From: Actinophytocola xinjiangensis | GTDB taxonomy: Bacteria; Actinomycetota; Actinomycetes; Mycobacteriales; Pseudonocardiaceae | Assembly: GCF_001921215.1 (NCBI RefSeq) | Contig: NZ_MSIF01000009.1 | Location: 1-64,000 of the forward strand | Length of the DNA: 64,000 nucleotides | Direction of reading: 5' to 3' | Shown here: piece by piece, positions 54,216 through 64,000 of the stretch | How positions within the stretch are numbered: position 1 is the first letter of the stretch | Layout of the letters: each line of letters begins with the position of its first letter | The notes under the pieces: generated by a model | Databases searched by the model: none | What the model was told of the DNA's origin: nothing | Seen by the model: only the letters and a program-made list of their open reading frames with translations | Made by a program: the position numbers and the translations under genes

Positions 54216-54938
54216 TCACAAAGATTCGTCGCCGCTGGTTTTTTCGGCGACCTCGGCGAGCCGGCGCGTGGCGGTCGCCGCGTCGTCGGCCAGCACGGTG
54301 ACGACCGATCCGCCGGCCGCCAGCGGACTGCGCGACCACCACTGACCACTGGCCGCCTCGGCCTCGTCAGGGGAGAAGTCCGACTCGGTGGCCAGCACCC
54401 GCCGGCCGGCGAGCCCGGGCAGGCTCCGGTCCAGCGCGGGGTCCCCCACCAGCAGCCGCTGCCGCAGCACCGGCCGGCCGTCCCGGGTGACCGACGTACG
54501 GGTGTCCAGCCGGCCGGGCGGCTCACCGGCCCGGCCCAGGACCAGGACCTCCCTGGTGCGCAGCCGCGCGTCCCTGGCGAGCGTGGCGACCAGGCTCGCC
54601 TCGTGCTCGGCGCGTTCGGTGACCACCGTCGGCCCCGGCAGGTACTCCACGACCGCGCCGGCCCCGATCTCGAAGGTCACGGCCGACCGGCTGGCCCCCG
54701 AGAGCAGCACCGTCGCCGCGACCCCGACCAGCCGCAACCGCGCGCCGGATCCGACCCGGACGGTCAGCGCGAGGTCGTCGCCGCCGAGCGGCCCGGCGGC
54801 CGAGGCGACCAGGTGCACGAGCGCGGAACCGTTGGCACGAGCGGGAACCAGCGTCAACGGAGCCTGGCAGCGGAGTGTCCCGACGACGGTGTTCCCGTGC
54901 CGGTCGACCTCGACGGCGAGGTCCGCGCGCGCCCTCAC
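54216..54938 (-). CDS. ureD: Urease accessory protein UreD
   Basis: A 240-aa urease maturation protein. The [32 protein letters not shown] start and [30 protein letters not shown] match the UreD/UreH beta-rich fold, as does [25 protein letters not shown]. With UreF and UreG it forms the complex that delivers nickel and CO2 to the urease active site. GTG 54938 overlaps the ureG stop by 4 bp. It is the last gene of the operon; downstream sequence is gene-poor. It is shorter than the ~270 aa of many homologues, mostly at the termini. Confidence 0.87.
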   Translation of the reverse strand: MRARADLAVEVDRHGNTVVGTLRCQAPLTLVPARANGSALVHLVASAAGPLGGDDLALTVRVGSGARLRLVGVAATVLLSGASRSAVTFEIGAGAVVEYLPGPTVVTERAEHEASLVATLARDARLRTREVLVLGRAGEPPGRLDTRTSVTRDGRPVLRQRLLVGDPALDRSLPGLAGRRVLATESDFSPDEAEAASGQWWSRSPLAAGGSVVTVLADDAATATRRLAEVAEKTSGDESL

Positions 54939-55606
54939 AGCCGGTCGCGCACCCAGCCGGCCACCGCCGGCGCGTCCGGTGTGTCCACAAGAGACTGAAG
55001 GACGACCGGCAGCCCGTTCCGCACCCGGTGCGCGTCCCCCGACATGACCCCCAGATCGGCCCCCACCAGCGGCGCCAGGTCGGTCTTGTTGATCACCAAC
55101 AGGTCGGCGGTGGTGACCCCCGGCCCGCCCTTGCGCGGCACCTTGTCCCCACCGGCGACGTCCACCACGAAGATCTGGTGGTCGACCAGCCCCCGGCTGA
55201 ACACGGCCGTCAGGTTGTCCCCACCGCTCTCGATGATCACCAGCCGCAGCCCGGGAAACCGCTCGGCGAGCGAGTCGACGGCGTCCAGGTTGGCGGTGAT
55301 GTCGTCGCGGATGGCGGTGTGCGGACAGCAGCCGGTGCGCACCGCCTCGATCCGCGCGGGGTCCAGAACACCCGCGCGGCGCAGGAACTCGGCGTCCTCG
55401 GTGGTGTAGATGTCGTTGGTCACCACCGCCAGGTCGACGTCGGCCAGCGCCCGGCACAGCGCCGCGACCAACGCGGTCTTCCCGCTGCCGACCGGTCCGC
55501 CGACCCCGATCCGCACCGCCCGCCCGGCGGCCGGGGCCTGGTCGTGGCGGTCCGCCTCGGCGACGGTCGGGTCGAAACTCACCGGGTGATCGTGGTCAGC
55601 TGACAA
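54935..55606 (-). CDS. ureG: Urease accessory GTPase UreG
   Basis: A 223-aa SIMIBI GTPase. P-loop [12 protein letters not shown], the [15 protein letters not shown] region and the Cys-Pro-His nickel motif GCCPHTAI are intact, as are [18 protein letters not shown] and INKTDLAP. It couples GTP hydrolysis to nickel delivery for urease. TTG 55606 gives the family's usual His-containing N-terminal tail (SADHDHP) and overlaps the ureF end by 11 bp; GTG 55582 is a possible later start. Residues 1-25 therefore carry metal-binding histidines that are often found in ureE-less operons. Confidence 0.92.
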   Translation of the reverse strand: MSADHDHPVSFDPTVAEADRHDQAPAAGRAVRIGVGGPVGSGKTALVAALCRALADVDLAVVTNDIYTTEDAEFLRRAGVLDPARIEAVRTGCCPHTAIRDDITANLDAVDSLAERFPGLRLVIIESGGDNLTAVFSRGLVDHQIFVVDVAGGDKVPRKGGPGVTTADLLVINKTDLAPLVGADLGVMSGDAHRVRNGLPVVLQSLVDTPDAPAVAGWVRDRL

Positions 55607-56290
55607 AGAGACGCACCTCTTCTCGATGATGCCGTTCGTGTTCCTCCGCGAGCAGATCCAGCCCCGGCGAGGATGGTGCCGGCAGCTCCGCCGGCGCACA
55701 CCCCGCCCACCGCACCGCCTCCCCCGCGACGGCCTCGACCTCGTCCACCATGCCGGCCACCACCCCGTTGACCCACAACGGATCAAGTCCCAACAGCCGC
55801 ACGGCCGCGCTCGCCGGCCCACTCACCGCCAGATAGGCCGCCACCCGGGCCGCCCCGGCGACCGACCCGGCCGCCACCCCGAGCACGATCGCGTGGTGCG
55901 GACGGGGGGTCGCGGCCAGCACCGCGCGCAAGGTTGATCCACAGTCACCATCCACACTGGGGACAACCATGACGCCCACCGCGCGCGCGAAGGCCTTCCC
56001 CTGCACCCGAGAGGCGTAACGCGCTGCCGCGGACGGAGTACGCGCGTCCAGTTCCGCGTCCAACACGTCCCAGACCCCGTCCCCCCGGGGGCTCCCGGCC
56101 GCGTGGGCCGACGCGGCGGCGAACACGGCCGCGAGCAGACCCGCCGTGCGCAGCCGGGCGGTCAGGAACGGCGGCAGGTCGGCCTCGGCGCGCAGCAACC
56201 CCCGGGCGGCGGCCTCCTCCAGCCCGCCGGAGTGGACGTGGCCGCCGCCGGGGAACCGGGAGTCGGCCAGCAGCATCGCCAGGACCGACA

Positions 56291-56291
<1 letters not shown>
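55596..56291 (-). CDS. ureF: Urease accessory protein UreF
   Basis: A 231-aa helical maturation factor. It starts [31 protein letters not shown] (compare the family's D-x-RFP-x-G-x-x-x-HSGGLE), includes [21 protein letters not shown] and ends [12 protein letters not shown]. It acts as the GTPase-modulating partner of UreG and bridges it to urease with UreD. The ATG 56291 overlaps the ureC stop by one base (TGATG), so it is translated immediately after. Its terminal Ser and Cys-free composition are ordinary. Confidence 0.9.
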
Positions 56292-57993
<1,702 letters not shown>

Positions 57994-57997
<4 letters not shown>

Positions 57998-58274
57998 CGC
58001 AGCCCCGCCACCACGCCGCGCCCGGCCAGCGGCACGAGCGTCACCTCCCGCTCCACCCCCGGCTCGAACCGCACCGACGTACCGGCCGGCACGTCCAGCC
58101 GGTGCCCGGCCGCGGCCGCCCGGTCGAACGCCAGCCCCGGGTTGACGTCGGCGAAGTGGAAGTGCGAGCCGACCTGCACCGGCCGGTCGCCGGTGTTGCA
58201 CACGACCAGCGCCACCCTGCGCCGTCCCGGGTTCAGCTCGACCGGGGTGTCGGCCAGCAGCAGCTCACCGGGGA

Positions 58275-58278
<4 letters not shown>
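57994..58278 (-). CDS. ureB: Urease beta subunit
   Basis: A 94-aa subunit of the (alpha-beta-gamma) urease trimer, not metal-binding. It starts [52 protein letters not shown], with the HFHFADVN motif conserved in UreB, and ends [17 protein letters not shown]. The GTG at 58278 overlaps ureA by 4 bp. Its separate existence rather than fusion with ureA is the common bacterial arrangement. Family identity is unambiguous. Confidence 0.93.
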
Positions 58279-58592
<314 letters not shown>

Positions 58593-58671
58593 GGGAAGAG
58601 GTCTACCACCGGTAGGGGTGCGTTTCCGTTCCCGAAACACACGCTTAACGTCCGCCCCGGCCGAGGGGTTT

Positions 58672-58693
58672 CTGAATCGTTCTCCTGAATCGT
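58672..58693 (-). repeat. Direct repeat CTGAATCGT x2 in urease upstream region
   Basis: CTGAATCGT occurs at 58672-58680 and again at 58685-58693, 13 bp apart in start, about 80-100 bp before the ureA start and 90-110 bp before the citrate synthase start. Tandem sites of this kind suit a dimeric regulator; none can be named. Confidence 0.3.
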
Positions 58694-58781
58694 GACCGAA
58701 ACCACCGGCTGGAGCAATTGCCTAAGTGGGCCGAACAGGAGGAAGGTGACCTGGGTTCGGGACTGCTGAGAGGGCGAAACG

Positions 58782-59936
58782 ATGCACGGCGCGGTGCGAC
58801 AGATCGACCAGAACAACTCGTCGGCGGACGATCCCGACGACGGCTTCCGACCGGGTTTGGAGGGCGTGGTCGCCTTCCGCACGGAGATCGCCGAGCCCGA
58901 CCGCGACGGCGGCGCGCTGCGCTACCGGGGCGTGGACATCGAGGACCTGGCCGGCAAGGTCACCTTCGGCGACGTGTGGGCGCTGCTCGTCGACGGCCGC
59001 TTCGGCCAGAGCCTGCCCCCCGCCGAACCGTTCCCGATCCCCGTCCACACCGGCGACGTCCGGGTCGACGTCCAGGCGGCGCTCGCGATGCTGGCCCCCA
59101 TCTGGGGCTACCAGCCCCTGCTCGACATCGACGACGAGCAGACCAGGGAGCAGCTGGCCAGGGCCTCGGTCATGGCACTGTCCTATGTGGCCCAGTCGGC
59201 GCGCGGCATCGGCCGCCCGGCGGTGTCCCAACAACGCATCGACGAGTGCGACACGATCACCGAACGCTTCCTCACCCGCTGGCGCGGCGAACCCGACCCG
59301 GCGCACGTCCGGGCGATCGACGCCTACTGGGTGTCGGCGGCCGAGCACGGCCTCAACGCGTCCACCTTCACCGCGCGGGTCATCGCCTCCACCGGTGCCG
59401 ACGTGGCGGCGTCGATGTCCGGTGCGATCGGCGCCATGTCCGGCCCGCTGCACGGCGGCGCCCCCGCCCGGGTCCTGCCGATGATCGCCGAGGTCGAGGA
59501 CAAGGGCGACGCCCGCAAGGTCGTCGCCGGCATCCTCGACCGGGGCGAACGCCTGATGGGCTTCGGCCACCGCGTCTACCGGGCCGAGGACCCCCGCGCC
59601 CGGGTACTGCGCCGCACCTGCCAGGAACTGGGGGCGCAACGGTACGAGGTCGCCGTCGAACTGGAGCAGGCCGCGCTCGCCGAGCTGAGGGAACGCCGCC
59701 CGGACCGCGCGATCGAGACCAACGTCGAGTTCTGGGCGGCGGTGATCCTCGACTTCGCCGAGGTGCCACCACACATGATGCCGGCCATGTTCACGTGCGC
59801 GCGGACCGCCGGGTGGTGTGCGCACATCCTGGAGCAGAAGAGGACTGGACGGTTGGTTCGGCCGTCGGCCCGGTATGTGGGGCCCGGGCCCCGGCCGGCT
59901 TCCGAGGTCGAGGGTTGGGCCTCCGTCCGGTCCTGA
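58782..59936 (+). CDS. Citrate synthase family protein (second, CitA/CIT2-like)
   Basis: A 384-aa citrate synthase of the shorter branch. It has DGGALRYRGVDIEDLAGKV, the catalytic GPLHGGAPARVL histidine region, LMGFGHRVYRAEDPRARVLRR, and NVEFWAAVILDFAEVPPHMMPAMFTCARTAGWCAHILEQ with the catalytic Asp replaced by the D of LDFAEV. It belongs to the citrate synthase 2/methylcitrate-type group found beside GltA in actinobacteria. It may serve the TCA cycle under other conditions or the methylcitrate pathway; no prpB or prpD is nearby. ATG 58782 follows AGAGGGCGAAAC. It is followed by two hairpin-forming palindromes. Confidence 0.87.
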   Translation: MHGAVRQIDQNNSSADDPDDGFRPGLEGVVAFRTEIAEPDRDGGALRYRGVDIEDLAGKVTFGDVWALLVDGRFGQSLPPAEPFPIPVHTGDVRVDVQAALAMLAPIWGYQPLLDIDDEQTREQLARASVMALSYVAQSARGIGRPAVSQQRIDECDTITERFLTRWRGEPDPAHVRAIDAYWVSAAEHGLNASTFTARVIASTGADVAASMSGAIGAMSGPLHGGAPARVLPMIAEVEDKGDARKVVAGILDRGERLMGFGHRVYRAEDPRARVLRRTCQELGAQRYEVAVELEQAALAELRERRPDRAIETNVEFWAAVILDFAEVPPHMMPAMFTCARTAGWCAHILEQKRTGRLVRPSARYVGPGPRPASEVEGWASVRS

Positions 59937-59948
59937 TTCGCGTGGCGA

Positions 59949-59978
59949 GGTCATCGCCGGGTTCACCCGGCGATGACC
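59949..59978 (+). terminator. 13-bp stem hairpin after citrate synthase 2
   Basis: GGTCATCGCCGGG (59949-59961) pairs exactly with CCCGGCGATGACC (59966-59978), loop TTCA, 12 bp past the stop. No T-run. Confidence 0.75.
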
Positions 59979-59980
59979 GC

Positions 59981-60002
59981 TTGTCCACCGATCGGTGGAC
60001 AA
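59981..60002 (+). promoter_or_regulatory. Perfect 22-bp palindrome upstream of ABC/two-component operon
   Basis: TTGTCCACCGA (59981-59991) is followed directly by its exact reverse complement (59992-60002), with ACCGATCGGT at the centre. It is a likely dimeric TetR-type operator for the operon starting at 60060. Alternatively it forms a second stem of the citrate synthase terminator. Confidence 0.55.
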
Positions 60003-60059
60003 CCAGGTTCAACCGCCCGGAGGTCCCCCACCCCCCGCCCAGCAACCAAGCTCAACAGC

Positions 60060-60896
60060 ATGACCGCCATACAGGTACAAGGACTCCGCAAGTCCTACAA
60101 CACACTGGTAGCGGTGGACGGGATCGATCTCGACATCCACAGGGGACAGGTCTTCGCCATCCTTGGCCCGAACGGCGCCGGGAAAACCACCACTGTCGAG
60201 ATCCTCGAAGGCCATCGCACCAGAACGTCCGGCAGCGTGTCGGTCCTCGGAACCGATCCGGCCAGGGCGACCAGAGCCTGGCGAGCCAGGATCGGCATCG
60301 TGCTGCAGACGGCCAACGACGCGGCCGAGTTGACCGTCGCCGAGACCGTGAGGCATTTCGCGACCTACTTCCCCGCCCCGGCCGACCCGCGCGCGGTGAT
60401 CGAACAGGTGGGGCTCACCGAGAAGGCCGGCGCGCGGATCAAGCAGCTCTCCGGCGGCCAGCGACGTCGTCTCGACGTCGCGCTCGGCATCGTGGGGCGC
60501 CCGGAGCTGCTGTTCCTGGACGAGCCGACCACGGGGTTCGACCCGGAGGCCCGGCGCCACTTCTGGGACCTCATCCGCACGCTGGCCGCCGACGGGACGA
60601 CGATCGTGCTCACCACCCACTACCTCGACGAGGCCGAGGCGTTGGCCGACGAGGTCGCCGTGATCGCCGGGGGGCGGATCGTCGCCAGGGGAACGCCCGC
60701 GACGCTCGGGGGGCGGTCGACGGCCAAGGCGACGGTCAGCTGGATCGACCATGACGGGCCGCGTTCGGTACTCACCGACACACCAACGGCTCTGGTCAAC
60801 CAGCTCTCCGGCGGTGGGCGGGAACTCCCGGAGCTCACCGTGACCCGGCCGAGCCTGGAGGACACCTACCTGTCGCTCATCGGAGGTGCCCGATGA
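60060..60896 (+). CDS. ABC transporter ATP-binding protein (DrrA-like)
   Basis: A 278-aa ATPase of a drug- or lipid-exporting ABC-2 system. Walker A ILGPNGAGKTTTVE (about 35-48), the signature LSGGQRRRLDVALG, Walker B LLFLDEPTTGFDPEA and switch His TTHYLDEAE are all present, with the DrrA-type C-terminal tail (PELTVTRPSLEDTYLSLIGG). ATG 60060 is used; the start lies 57 bp after the palindrome. The stop overlaps the permease ATG by 4 bp. Operon order ATPase-permease-histidine kinase-response regulator suggests an exporter with its own sensing circuit. Confidence 0.93.
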   Translation: MTAIQVQGLRKSYNTLVAVDGIDLDIHRGQVFAILGPNGAGKTTTVEILEGHRTRTSGSVSVLGTDPARATRAWRARIGIVLQTANDAAELTVAETVRHFATYFPAPADPRAVIEQVGLTEKAGARIKQLSGGQRRRLDVALGIVGRPELLFLDEPTTGFDPEARRHFWDLIRTLAADGTTIVLTTHYLDEAEALADEVAVIAGGRIVARGTPATLGGRSTAKATVSWIDHDGPRSVLTDTPTALVNQLSGGGRELPELTVTRPSLEDTYLSLIGGAR

Positions 60897-61717
60897 CCAC
60901 CACCCTCGACCGTGGCGCGCTGCCCGGCGTGCTGACCGTCGGTCTGGCGCGCGGCGCCGTCGAACTCAAGCAGTTCTTCCGGCACAAGGACCAGGTGATC
61001 TTCACCTTCTCCTTCCCGGCGCTCATCCTGATCCTGCTCGGCTCGGTGTTCAGCGACACCTACGAGGGCACCGGTGTGTCCTCCGGCCAGGTGTTCAGCG
61101 CGAGCATGGCCGGCGCCGGGATCATCGCCACGTCCTTCCTGAACCTGGGGATCGGCGTCGCCGAGGACCGCTCGGACGGCACGCTCAAGCGGCTGCGGGG
61201 CGCGCCCGTGCCGATGTCGGCCTACTTCATCGGCAAGATCGTTCTGGTGGTGGTGGCCAGCCTCGCCGAGCTGGTGCTGCTGCTGGCCGTGGGCATGGCC
61301 CTGTTCGACACCACCCTGCCGGCCGACGCCGGCCGCTGGTTCACGCTGGTCTGGGTGTTCCTGCTGGGCACGATCGCCTGTTCCCTGCTCGGCCTGACGA
61401 TCAGCTCGTTCGCGAAGAACGCGCAGAGCGCCGGCGCGATCACGAACCTGCCCTACATCGGTCTGCTGTTCGTCTCCGGCGTCTACATCCCGCTGGTCGT
61501 GCTGCCCGGCTGGATGCTCGACATCGGCGCGCTGTTCCCGGTGAAGTGGGTGGCCCAGGGCTTCCGCGCCGCGCTGCTGCCCGACAGCATGGCCGCCCAG
61601 GAGCCGGCGGGCACCTGGGAGCTGGGAACCACCGCGTTGGTGCTCGGCGGGTGGTGCGTGGTCGGATTGGTGTTGTGCCTGGTGACGTTCCGACTGACCG
61701 CCCGCAAGGAGCGGTGA
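60893..61717 (+). CDS. ABC-2-type permease (DrrB-like)
   Basis: A 274-aa six-helix permease partner of the preceding ATPase. It has ELKQFFRHKDQVIFTFSFPALILILLGSVF at the N-terminus, the cytoplasmic coupling helix EDRSDGTLKRLRGAPVPMSAYFIGKI, and VLPGWMLDIGALFPVKWVAQGFRAALL near the last helices, typical of DrrB/ABC2_membrane. It probably exports a hydrophobic drug or lipid. ATG 60893 overlaps the ATPase stop; its own stop overlaps the kinase GTG by 3 bp. Confidence 0.91.
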   Translation: MTTTLDRGALPGVLTVGLARGAVELKQFFRHKDQVIFTFSFPALILILLGSVFSDTYEGTGVSSGQVFSASMAGAGIIATSFLNLGIGVAEDRSDGTLKRLRGAPVPMSAYFIGKIVLVVVASLAELVLLLAVGMALFDTTLPADAGRWFTLVWVFLLGTIACSLLGLTISSFAKNAQSAGAITNLPYIGLLFVSGVYIPLVVLPGWMLDIGALFPVKWVAQGFRAALLPDSMAAQEPAGTWELGTTALVLGGWCVVGLVLCLVTFRLTARKER

Positions 61718-62925
61718 GTTCCGAACACGGGGCGTCGTCGAACACCGGCGGCGTCCCGGACGGGTGGTTCTGGCTGTGGGACCTCTACTTCTCCATCGGG
61801 TTCGTCGCGATGATCGCCTTCGCGTTGGGCACCGACGGGACCACCCCGACCGGCCGGGCCGTCATGGCCGGCGCGATGGCCACGATGGCCGTGTGGTTCT
61901 TCGCCTTCGGCCGGCGGGTCATCCTGGCCGACCAGGAGCAGGCGCGGCCGTGGCCGGGGCGGATCTTCGCGTTCGGGGTCGTCGCCCTGCTGGCGGTGGG
62001 GGTGCTGATCGAGCCGATCGCCTCGATCGCGCTGTTCGCCGTGTGCCCGTTGATCTTCATGAGCCTGCGGCTGCCGGAGGCCATCGCCGTGATCGTCGTG
62101 GCCAACCTGCTGCCCGCGATGCACGTGCTGATCACCGAGGGCCCCGGCCAGGTCCTGCCGGAGGTGGGGCCGAGCACGATGATCAGCCTGGTCCTGTCGG
62201 TGGTGCTGGGCACCTGGGTCTACCGGGTGGTGATCGAGAGTGAGGAACGAGCGGAGTTGATCAAGGAGTTGGAGGCCAGCCGGGAGGAGGTCGCCCGGCT
62301 CTCCCGCGAGGCCGGGGTCAGCGCCGAACGCACCCGCATCGCCGCCGAGATCCACGACACCCTCGCCCAGGGCTTCACCAGCCTGCTGACCCTGGTCCAG
62401 GCCGCCGAGTCGGAACTGGACCGCGACGACACCGCCGGCCAGGACAAGGTCCGCCGCCACCTGCGGCTGGCCGCGCGCACCGCCCGGGAGAACCTCGGCG
62501 AGGCCCGCGCGCTGGTCGCCGGCCTGATGCCCTCACCGCTGGGCACCGCCTCCCTGGAGGAGGCGATCCGCCGCCAGGTCGAACGGCTCACCGAGGAGAC
62601 CGCCATCCGCACCGCCTTCCACGTCGACGGCGACCTCGCCGACCTGACCACCGGCCTGGAAGTGGTACTGCTGCGCGCGGTACAGGAGTCGCTGACCAAC
62701 GTCCGCAAACACGCCAGCGCCTCCCAGGTCACCATCGACCTGCTGGTCGAGGCGTCGAACGCCACGCTGCTGGTCACCGACAACGGCCGAGGGTTCGACC
62801 CGTCGGCGGCCGCCGACGGGTTCGGCCTGCGCGGCATGCGCACCCGCGCCGAGCAGGTCGGCGGGTCGCTGCGCGTCGACAGCGGCCCGGACGGGACGAC
62901 ACTGACGGTGGAGGTGCCGCGATGA
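61714..62925 (+). CDS. Sensor histidine kinase (DesK/NarL-type HisKA_3)
   Basis: A 403-aa membrane kinase. Residues about 15-165 have five or six helices (WFWLWDLYFSIGFVAMIAFAL and others), so the input is membrane-embedded. A coiled-coil signalling helix follows (LIKELEASREEVARLSREAG). The HisKA_3 dimerisation domain has H214 in AAEIHDTLAQGFTSLL. The HATPase_c domain shows VLLRAVQESLTNVRKHASAS (N box), VTDNGRGFDPSAAADGFGLRGMR and DGTTLTVEVP (G boxes). GTG 61714 overlaps the permease stop. It phosphorylates the next gene's product. Position suggests it senses the ABC transporter's substrate or membrane stress. Confidence 0.92.
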   Translation: MSSEHGASSNTGGVPDGWFWLWDLYFSIGFVAMIAFALGTDGTTPTGRAVMAGAMATMAVWFFAFGRRVILADQEQARPWPGRIFAFGVVALLAVGVLIEPIASIALFAVCPLIFMSLRLPEAIAVIVVANLLPAMHVLITEGPGQVLPEVGPSTMISLVLSVVLGTWVYRVVIESEERAELIKELEASREEVARLSREAGVSAERTRIAAEIHDTLAQGFTSLLTLVQAAESELDRDDTAGQDKVRRHLRLAARTARENLGEARALVAGLMPSPLGTASLEEAIRRQVERLTEETAIRTAFHVDGDLADLTTGLEVVLLRAVQESLTNVRKHASASQVTIDLLVEASNATLLVTDNGRGFDPSAAADGFGLRGMRTRAEQVGGSLRVDSGPDGTTLTVEVPR

Positions 62926-63548
62926 TCAGGATCATGCTGGTCGACGACCACCCGGTGGTCCGCGAGGGCCTGCGCGGGATGCTGGAGTCCGAACCCGACC
63001 TGACCGTCGTCGGCGAGGCCGGCTCCGGGGAGGAGGCGGTCGCCCTGGCCAGGGCCGTCACCTCCGACGTCATCCTGATGGACCTGCGGATGCCCGGCCT
63101 GGACGGCGTCGGCGCGACCGCGCGGATCCTCGCCGAGTCCGACCGGGCCAGGGTGGTGGTGCTGACCACCTACGAGACCGACGCCGACATCCTGCGCGCG
63201 GTCGAGGCCGGCGCCGCCGGCTACCTGCTCAAGGACGCCTCCCGCGCGGAACTCGCCGGGGCGGTGCGGGCCGCCGCGCGCGGCGAGACGGTGCTCGCGC
63301 CGTCGGTGGCCGGGCGGCTGGTCCACCAGGTCCGCCGGCCAGCCCAACAGACCCTCTCGGCGCGGGAGGTGGAGGTACTGGCGCTGGTCGCGCGGGGGCT
63401 GACCAACGCCGACATCGGCCGTACGCTGCACATCAGCGAGGCCACGGTGAAGACCCACCTGCTGCGCACGTTCGGCAAGCTCGGCGTGTCCGACCGCACC
63501 GCCGCGGTGACCACGGCCATGGCCCAGGGCCTGCTGCGGAATCGTTAG
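62922..63548 (+). CDS. LuxR-family response regulator
   Basis: A 208-aa two-domain regulator. The receiver has D8-D9 acidic pair, phospho-acceptor D54 in DVILMDLRMPG, T/K switch residues in VVVLTTYETD and LLKDAS (K about 104). The C-terminal LuxR HTH is LSAREVEVLALVARGLTNADIGRTLHISEATVKTHLLRTFGKLGV (about 145-195). The ATG 62922 overlaps the kinase stop by 4 bp. It is the last gene of the operon and probably activates the transporter or a wider stress response. The D-M-D-L-R-M-P motif is canonical. Confidence 0.94.
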   Translation: MIRIMLVDDHPVVREGLRGMLESEPDLTVVGEAGSGEEAVALARAVTSDVILMDLRMPGLDGVGATARILAESDRARVVVLTTYETDADILRAVEAGAAGYLLKDASRAELAGAVRAAARGETVLAPSVAGRLVHQVRRPAQQTLSAREVEVLALVARGLTNADIGRTLHISEATVKTHLLRTFGKLGVSDRTAAVTTAMAQGLLRNR

Positions 63549-63613
63549 CAGCGGTAATTGGTAATGGCCCGTGACCGATCCAGTCCCGGCCGCTTTCGGC
63601 CACAATGACGCCC

Positions 63614-64000
63614 ATGCTGCACACCACCGAGTTCGCGTTGCTCCGCCGGGTGGCCGCTGAACAGGCAGAACGCCGGGCGCCATCGCTGGTCGCCGCGGTG
63701 ATCCGCGGACAGGACCTGCTCTGGCACGGTGCCCGCGGCATCGTCGACGGGACCCAGGACGGGCCGGCGCCGACCATCGACACCCAGTACCGCATCGGCT
63801 CGATCACCAAGACGTTCGTCGCGGTGCTGGTGATGCGGCTGCGCGACGAGGGCCGGCTGGACCTCAACGACGTGCTCGACAAGCACCTCGGCGGCACGTC
63901 CTTCGGGCACCTGACCGTCGCCCAGCTGCTCTCCCACACCGGCGGCCTCACCTCGGAGTCCCCCGGCGAGTGGTGGGAGCGCGCCCCCGGTGACGGCTGG
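63614..64000 (+). CDS. Serine hydrolase / beta-lactamase-fold protein (3' truncated by window)
   Basis: The first ~129 codons of a serine beta-lactamase-like or penicillin-binding-protein-like hydrolase. The S-x-x-K nucleophile motif is SITK (S63-K66) in YRIGSITKTFVAVLVMRL. LLSHTGGLTSE matches the region before the Y-x-N motif of class C/esterase-like members. ATG 63614 or ATG 63605 (in frame) may be the start. The rest lies beyond the window, so the second and third motifs are unseen. It is a separate gene from the upstream operon, with a 65-bp gap and a T/A-rich GGTAATTGGTAATGG stretch between. Function (esterase, DD-peptidase-like or beta-lactamase) is undetermined. Confidence 0.85.
   Translation, partial: MLHTTEFALLRRVAAEQAERRAPSLVAAVIRGQDLLWHGARGIVDGTQDGPAPTIDTQYRIGSITKTFVAVLVMRLRDEGRLDLNDVLDKHLGGTSFGHLTVAQLLSHTGGLTSESPGEWWERAPGDGW

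Noticed and set aside
58600-58720. GlnR-type box upstream of the urease operon
   Set aside because: GTGACC and GAAAC half-sites are present, but the spacing does not fit the a-site/b-site pattern.

Overview
The window is high-GC actinobacterial chromosome. It shows GTG and TTG starts, short 4-bp stop/start overlaps, leaderless-looking promoters, an actinobacterial-type integration host factor, AftD-type arabinan synthesis, DUF2613 and PorA-family (DUF3068) envelope proteins and type VII secretion substrates. Taken together this points to the Pseudonocardiales or a related arabinogalactan-containing order. That placement is inference from gene content, not from a marker search. No rRNA, tRNA, CRISPR array, insertion sequence or prophage was seen.

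Layout. 1-3.8 kb: end of a ketosynthase gene, a membrane fatty-acid desaturase and a lipid-kinase-like gene, then an NTF2-like protein and a GlxA/AraC regulator. 3.9-7.3 kb: a small membrane peptide, a decayed TetR remnant, and an SDR plus aldehyde dehydrogenase operon. 7.5-10.4 kb: two secreted proteases (M14 and S1), each ending in a P-domain, closed by a perfect 17-bp stem hairpin. 10.8-16.3 kb: a FadD15-type acyl-CoA ligase, a lipid-anchored-looking substrate-binding/VWA protein and a GT-C-like membrane protein. 16.3-28.2 kb: an envelope polysaccharide block with AftD, a flippase, a second large membrane protein, DUF2613, a GT4 glycosyltransferase, three methyltransferases and DUF3068. From memory this is the gene set of M. 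tuberculosis Rv0224c-Rv0236c. 28.3-30.6 kb: phosphopantetheinyl transferase, isochorismate synthase and mIHF. 30.9-36.2 kb: an acyl-CoA ligase, a PadR regulator with a coupled 47-codon ORF, a secreted C39-like peptidase, a two-module GGCT-like protein and a small membrane protein. 36.2-40 kb: an FAD-linked oxidase divergent from a TetR-glpD pair. 40-42.3 kb: a type VII secretion cassette whose largest product carries an M15 peptidase domain. 42.4-53.8 kb: an ABC-2 permease, citrate synthase, a sugar kinase, acyl-CoA dehydrogenase, an amidohydrolase/epimerase/APC/MFS run, pdxH and a TetR gene. 54.2-58.6 kb: urease operon ureABCFGD without ureE. 58.8-64 kb: a second citrate synthase, a drug-type ABC exporter fused in one operon to a two-component system, and the start of a serine hydrolase.

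Cross-cutting observations. A 14-bp imperfect palindrome (YTACY-N4-RGTAR) recurs about 25-46 bp upstream of several lipid and envelope genes (near 10.78, 24.29, 26.41, 28.28 and 46.14 kb), its 3' arm in the same register as a -10-like hexamer each time. A perfect 22-bp palindrome precedes the ABC/two-component operon. These two signals and the type VII cassette are the most promising leads. The rest looks like ordinary chromosomal metabolism of this group.
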